The notes beneath the pieces were generated by a model, which was not told the origin of the DNA, searched no databases, and saw only the letters and a list, made by a program, of their open reading frames with translations. A program made the position numbers and the translations under genes. A stretch of 11,831 nucleotides of DNA from JBCAWW01 sp039024315 (GTDB lineage Bacteria; Bacteroidota; Bacteroidia; J057). The DNA is taken from positions 1 through 11,831 of the forward strand of contig JBCCQN010000237.1 in assembly GCA_039024315.1 (NCBI GenBank), given 5' to 3'. The first letter of the stretch is position 1; each line of letters opens with the position of its first letter. This document shows positions 9,022 to 11,831 of this stretch, one piece after another.

Positions 9022-9269
9022 AAAAAATTAAGTACAGAGCAAAACGTAAGTAGTAGGACATTAGTATTCAGTGGTAAGAATCTAAAAAAACGGCCTCATT
9101 GGGGAATAGAAGCGATTATTCTTCGTACTAGTTACTCCCGATAGCTATCGGGATACTTGCTACCCTGTACTTAAAAATGTACGTAGTCTAGAAAAAAGGT
9201 CTAGAAGAACCGTATAGCCCTGTTTGCCTTGGCCTTGATACTGAATACTATTGTCCAAGTACTTAACCA
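9022..9269. other. Non-coding gap between the TerC-family and LytTR genes
   Basis: No convincing ORF, tRNA or riboswitch was found here. The stretch holds an 18-bp perfect palindrome (9136-9153), a short direct repeat GTCTAGAA at 9186-9193 and 9199-9206 (13 nt apart), and a hairpin over the stop codon of the LytTR gene at its right end. Both flanking genes read leftward, so it is the 3' region of the LytTR gene and the distant upstream region of the TerC-family gene. Confidence 0.7.
9136..9153. repeat. 18-bp perfect palindrome TCCCGATAGCTATCGGGA
   Basis: Each 9-nt half, TCCCGATAG, is the exact reverse complement of the other, with no spacer. The next base on each side does not pair. It lies in non-coding DNA between two same-strand genes. 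A T-tract does not follow it on either strand, so a standard intrinsic terminator is unlikely. It may be a protein-binding site or one copy of a dispersed genomic palindrome. Confidence 0.8.
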
Positions 9270-9283
9270 CTATTGGTTTAAGT
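9261..9283 (-). terminator. Hairpin over the LytTR gene stop codon, possible weak terminator
   Basis: On the minus strand ACTTAAACCA pairs with TGGTTAAGT across a 4-nt loop, with one bulged A. The TAG stop (9272-9270) lies in the loop. No U-tract follows, so it may instead stabilise the mRNA 3' end or be chance. Confidence 0.25.
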
Positions 9284-10148
9284 TCTGGTACATTTCCCGA
9301 AAGGCCTTGGTATAACGTCTAGACACGGGAATTTCCTCTGCGAGATCTCGGATAAATAGTTTGTAACCTTGAGAGTCTCCCTTAAAGTGTTCGACAGCGA
9401 GAAGGTTGACAATGTAGGCTCGGTGGCATCGCATAAGCTGCTCATGTTTTGTGAGATATTGCTCAATACGGGAGAGGCTACTGCGCAGCAAACGTTTTTG
9501 GATCCCACTTTCGCTGCGGTATTGTACCTCTACATAATTGTCAGCGGAGCGGATAAAAAGCAAATCATCTGCCTGCAGGGTGATTTCATCTTTTTGATTT
9601 TCCCCTTTGAGTTGAAGACTTGCGGTATGGGGCTTGGGAGCTGTATTGGGTCTTAGACTTTGCAGGGCTTGAGCCTCGTCTAAGTGCTTTTTGAGCAATC
9701 TGTTAGCATTAAGGAGGACCAGTAAAACAATGGGAAATAAGCCTACCCCTAGGGTTACGAGCAAAAAGTAAATCAAAGTTTCTGCATTCCAGCTGTAGTT
9801 GACCCAATAAGTAGTATAGATCCAGTTGGCTAGGCCAATGGTGAGAATGTTCCATAACATCCAACCAATTTCTTTGCCTACCGACCAATTTTGCTCTTGG
9901 TAGAGATTAGGAAATCCCCCTCTAGCCAATACAACATTTAGGATCATTAAAGCAGCCGTAATTGCCCCATAGCCCCAAATGAAAAAGGTCTTATTGCCTA
10001 CTGATATATCATCTAGCCCAAAGGGTCGGAGGGCTGACAAAAACACGCCCACAAAAAGACCGAAGCCAACCGCATTTTTCCAAGGGATTTTGCCCTCTGA
10101 TGGAATAGGATAAGCTTGTTTTAGCAGCTTCGCTGAACGCTCAATCAT
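9270..10148 (-). CDS. Membrane-anchored LytTR-domain transcriptional regulator
   Basis: A 292-residue protein with four TM segments (~28-45, 55-75, 94-116, 125-148), a linker rich in Pro, Ala and Lys (~160-185), and a C-terminal LytTR DNA-binding domain (~186-290). Typical LytTR stretches are FIRSADNYVEV (198-208), MRCHRAYIVNL (239-249) and PVSRRYTKAF (274-283). LytTR domains bind direct-repeat DNA. There is no receiver domain and no histidine-kinase motif, so the membrane part probably senses the signal itself or partners a separate protein; this one-component design is common in Bacteroidota. I chose the ATG at 10148 (MIERSAKLL); a TTG at 10187 would add 13 residues. It is divergent from the outer-membrane barrel gene, with 138 bp between the two ATGs, so it may control that gene or itself. 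No target is shown. Confidence 0.92.
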   Translation of the reverse strand: MIERSAKLLKQAYPIPSEGKIPWKNAVGFGLFVGVFLSALRPFGLDDISVGNKTFFIWGYGAITAALMILNVVLARGGFPNLYQEQNWSVGKEIGWMLWNILTIGLANWIYTTYWVNYSWNAETLIYFLLVTLGVGLFPIVLLVLLNANRLLKKHLDEAQALQSLRPNTAPKPHTASLQLKGENQKDEITLQADDLLFIRSADNYVEVQYRSESGIQKRLLRSSLSRIEQYLTKHEQLMRCHRAYIVNLLAVEHFKGDSQGYKLFIRDLAEEIPVSRRYTKAFREMYQNLNQ

Positions 10149-10286
10149 GATGCTGAAAATAATAAAATAGGCGTTATTGGGCCCCAAATCCCCTCGAAGT
10201 CATACCATTTATCCCAAAACAAGGTCATTCAGCCCAATTATTTGAGAAGCTAAGGAGCACAGCATACTTTGCCCAAAAAGAAAGTC
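10149..10286. promoter_or_regulatory. Shared divergent control region of the LytTR and barrel genes
   Basis: These 138 bp must hold the promoters of both genes. The motif GTCAT recurs at 10199, 10224 and 10284, the last across the barrel gene start. On the minus strand TTTG (10188-10185), 20 nt and TATTATTT give only a weak promoter match for the LytTR gene. No clear pair of LytTR-binding direct repeats was recognised. Confidence 0.45.
10241..10271 (+). promoter_or_regulatory. Candidate Bacteroidota-type promoter of the outer-membrane barrel gene
   Basis: TTTG (10241-10244) is followed by exactly 19 nt and then ATACTTTG (10264-10271). The TTTG half of the -7 box is intact, but the expected TA is shifted by one base. 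The leader before the ATG at 10287 would be only about 8-10 nt. The AAGGAG at 10252-10257 then falls in the promoter spacer and would not be a ribosome-binding site. Confidence 0.4.
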
Positions 10287-11588
10287 ATGCGTCAAATATC
10301 AACTCTGATCATCTGTCTAATGTTTGTAGGGCTACTACTGTCCAAAGCTAGTGCTCAAGTCTTTACTGAAAAGCAATCTCGCCACCGGTTTGCACAATTG
10401 GTTTTAGGGGCAGATGCTCGCTATCTTTTTCGGGATGGCAACTCTGCTTTTTTAGATGACAATGGAGATTTACAAACTTATGAGCTGGGAAATTCTTTAG
10501 AACCTAGATTGACAATTTCGGGTCTTCATTTTTGGGGATACGCTGAGTTTTACGTCAGCTTTCCAATTTCAGGTATAGATTTTAATAAGGATGATCAAGT
10601 CGCCAAGAGTTATTCTACTAGTGTGGAAACCGGCGCGCGGGTTTATCCCACACAAATTGAGCAGGGCAAAATCGCTCCCTATCTTGGATTGTCTTTTAAC
10701 AACAATTTTTTTCGCCAGCGTTTCCGTAATAGTGATGAGGTTGGGCCCGCCATACAAAGAGGCATGATCCCCTTACATGCTGGCCTAATTTACAACCATA
10801 AGTCTCTACTTTTTGAAGCCGGTCTAAGCTACTTTGGCGCCGGTGAGGAGGAGTATTATGTCAGCCGTACTCAGAGCGCTCCATTTGCCCGTCCTCGCTT
10901 GGGTTTGACCCTAGGGGCAAAATGGTTTCTCGATACTACGGTGGGCCTTGAGAGAGCATGGGAGAGTGGTAAATCCGCCAAGCAAGCCCAAGAGATGATG
11001 GACAGAGGCGAATTGAATGGCTTATCGGTTTCTGTAGGCCCTTCTAGCGCCTTTAGTATGGCTCGCTCTAGCCACAACGAGCGTACACGACCGTGGCTAG
11101 ATGATCATGCCGGTAGTGGCATTTTTGTTGAGTTGGGGCTAGGCTATTATTTAGCGAAGCCTGACCTACACTTCAACTTGGCTTGGAGACGAAATGCGAG
11201 TAACATCAGAGGCTATGGTGTCGAGCAAAGCATGCGGCGTCAGGCCTTCACCTTAGAGGCTTTTAAGTTTTTAGGAGACTACCATGGTTTTGTACCTTAT
11301 ATTGGACCTACGATTAGCTATGAAATGCTTGGTGGGCTCGAACTGGATAGAGGAAACGAGACCTTGAATCTTGAGCGTACGGCTATTTTGCCAGGTATCA
11401 TATTTGGTTGGGATATTCGTCCCAATGATGTCCAGACTTGGTTGTTGCGTACTAATCTGCGTTATGCCCCTTTCTTGACCATGGATACTCCTGAGGGCAA
11501 TGCGCTCAACTTTAGTCAGCTGGAGTTCAATTTTATCACTTTTGTCTATTATCCGGGGCGAGCCAAGCGGATCAAGCGGTATCGTTAG
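10287..11588 (+). CDS. Outer-membrane beta-barrel protein of unknown function
   Basis: A 433-residue protein with a clear signal peptide (1-23, hydrophobic core then ASA, cleavage before QVFTEK). The mature part is rich in short amphipathic strands alternating with Gly/Asn/Asp turns, for example LHFWGYAEFYVSFPI, IAPYLGLSFNNNFF, IFVELGLGYYL and LEFNFITFVYYPG near the end, as in Bacteroidota outer-membrane barrels. A basic tail (RAKRIKRYR) follows the last strand. No TonB box, plug, OmpA or SusC feature was seen. I chose the ATG at 10287, preceded by an A-rich stretch. A TTG at 10269 would add six residues (MPKKKV) and has AAGGAG 11 nt upstream, but it overlaps a candidate -7 element. The gene is divergent from the LytTR regulator. 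The substrate is unknown; it could be a porin-like or surface-stress protein. Confidence 0.8.
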   Translation: MRQISTLIICLMFVGLLLSKASAQVFTEKQSRHRFAQLVLGADARYLFRDGNSAFLDDNGDLQTYELGNSLEPRLTISGLHFWGYAEFYVSFPISGIDFNKDDQVAKSYSTSVETGARVYPTQIEQGKIAPYLGLSFNNNFFRQRFRNSDEVGPAIQRGMIPLHAGLIYNHKSLLFEAGLSYFGAGEEEYYVSRTQSAPFARPRLGLTLGAKWFLDTTVGLERAWESGKSAKQAQEMMDRGELNGLSVSVGPSSAFSMARSSHNERTRPWLDDHAGSGIFVELGLGYYLAKPDLHFNLAWRRNASNIRGYGVEQSMRRQAFTLEAFKFLGDYHGFVPYIGPTISYEMLGGLELDRGNETLNLERTAILPGIIFGWDIRPNDVQTWLLRTNLRYAPFLTMDTPEGNALNFSQLEFNFITFVYYPGRAKRIKRYR

Positions 11589-11605
11589 GAGCTGTTGTTT
11601 GGGCT

Positions 11606-11722
11606 TTACCGCTGCGCGGAACGCTTATCATTTGTTGAAGGGATGAGTTTTTGAATGGTTGAATCAACAAATCAACAAATCAACAAATCAACGAATCAAA
11701 CAAGCGTTCCGCGCAGCGGTAA
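11606..11722. repeat. 117-bp element with 21-bp perfect terminal inverted repeats
   Basis: Positions 11606-11626 and 11702-11722 are exact reverse complements over 21 bp; the flanking bases do not pair. Each arm contains its own small palindrome, CCGC-TGC-GCGG. The 75-bp interior carries an 8-bp tandem repeat and ATTTGTTGA (11630-11638), which can pair with TCAACAAAT inside the tandem copies and lengthen the hairpin. It lies between two convergent genes. It could be a REP/BIME-like or MITE-like element, or a large bidirectional hairpin ending both transcripts; no U-tract favours the second. No target-site duplication was found. Confidence 0.75.
11661..11700. repeat. Five tandem copies of an 8-bp unit (RAATCAAC)
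   Basis: Consecutive units are GAATCAAC, AAATCAAC three times, and GAATCAAA. They lie inside the 117-bp inverted-repeat element, next to its right arm. Three identical central copies suggest recent slippage and a copy number that may vary between strains. Confidence 0.85.
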
Positions 11723-11730
11723 CCAAAATA

Positions 11731-11831
11731 CTATGACTTCGAATCTCCTAGGTTTTTGGAAAAGAATAGACTGAAAGCAGCAGCCAAGACACTCCCGGCC
11801 GCCATCCAAAACCCTATGCCCGCCATTTTGA
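11731..11831 (-). CDS. Hydrophobic C-terminal fragment or tiny ORF at the right edge
   Basis: On the minus strand a frame open at the window edge ends at TAG (11733-11731). It contains an ATG at 11826 that would give a 31-residue peptide, with one probable TM helix (GIGFWMAAGSVLAAAFSLFF) and a short polar tail. It may be the end of a larger membrane protein beginning to the right, or a small membrane protein. The family is not recognised. It converges with the barrel gene across the inverted-repeat element. Confidence 0.4.
   Translation of the reverse strand, partial: KMAGIGFWMAAGSVLAAAFSLFFSKNLGDSKS

Noticed and set aside
9088..9110. Intrinsic terminator before a T7 run on the minus strand
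   Set aside because: The run at 9084-9090 is preceded only by a 2-bp possible stem, too weak to call.
9022..9180. yybP-ykoY-type manganese riboswitch upstream of the TerC-family gene
   Set aside because: The family is often controlled this way, and GGGAGTA occurs on the minus strand, but the paired conserved loops are not recognisable, and the best promoter lies downstream of this stretch, so it would not be transcribed into the leader.
9369..9656. 95-residue plus-strand ORF
   Set aside because: It lies wholly opposite the LytTR domain coding region and has no family resemblance; it is a shadow frame.
10252..10257. AAGGAG as a Shine-Dalgarno site fixing the TTG at 10269 as start
   Set aside because: The 11-nt spacing is long, such sites matter little in Bacteroidota, and it lies between candidate -33 and -7 elements.
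11661..11700. CRISPR-like array
   Set aside because: Units are 8 bp with no spacers, so this is a simple tandem repeat.

Overview
The window looks like chromosomal DNA from a member of the Bacteroidota, most likely a Saprospiria/Lewinella-type marine or sludge bacterium. Four things point there. The CotH-family protein ends in a type IX secretion (T9SS) type A sorting domain. The promoter-like sites have the Bacteroidota form (TTTG, about 19 nt, then TAnnTTTG-like) rather than -35/-10 boxes. Shine-Dalgarno sequences are weak or absent. A membrane-anchored LytTR regulator and a very large Cache-type membrane protein are also typical of this group. The genus is inferred, not shown.

Layout. (1) Positions 1-5241, plus strand: the 3' part, truncated by the left edge, of a giant multi-pass membrane protein. 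It has three large extracytoplasmic regions and a cytoplasmic region resembling a P-loop NTPase whose Walker A has decayed. (2) 5249-8179, plus strand, 7 nt downstream: a secreted multidomain CotH-like protein with two lamin-tail domains and a T9SS signal; it is probably co-transcribed with gene 1. (3) 8169-8969, minus strand: a TerC-family membrane protein whose end overlaps the CotH gene end by 11 nt. (4) 8970-9269: a mostly non-coding gap holding a good TerC promoter and an 18-bp perfect palindrome. (5) 9270-10148, minus strand: a four-TM LytTR-domain regulator, divergent from (6) 10287-11588, plus strand: an outer-membrane beta-barrel protein. (7) 11589-11730: a non-coding gap with a 117-bp element made of 21-bp perfect inverted repeats around five 8-bp tandem repeats. 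(8) 11731 to the right edge, minus strand: a short hydrophobic C-terminus or tiny ORF.

How the genes may work together. The giant membrane protein and the CotH-like exoprotein are the only clear operon; a sensor or scaffold linked to a cell-surface protein is a reasonable guess. The LytTR regulator and the barrel protein share one 138-bp divergent control region, so autoregulation or cross-regulation is plausible. No mobile element, CRISPR array, tRNA or rRNA was seen. The least explained items are the degenerate-NTPase giant protein and the 117-bp inverted-repeat element.
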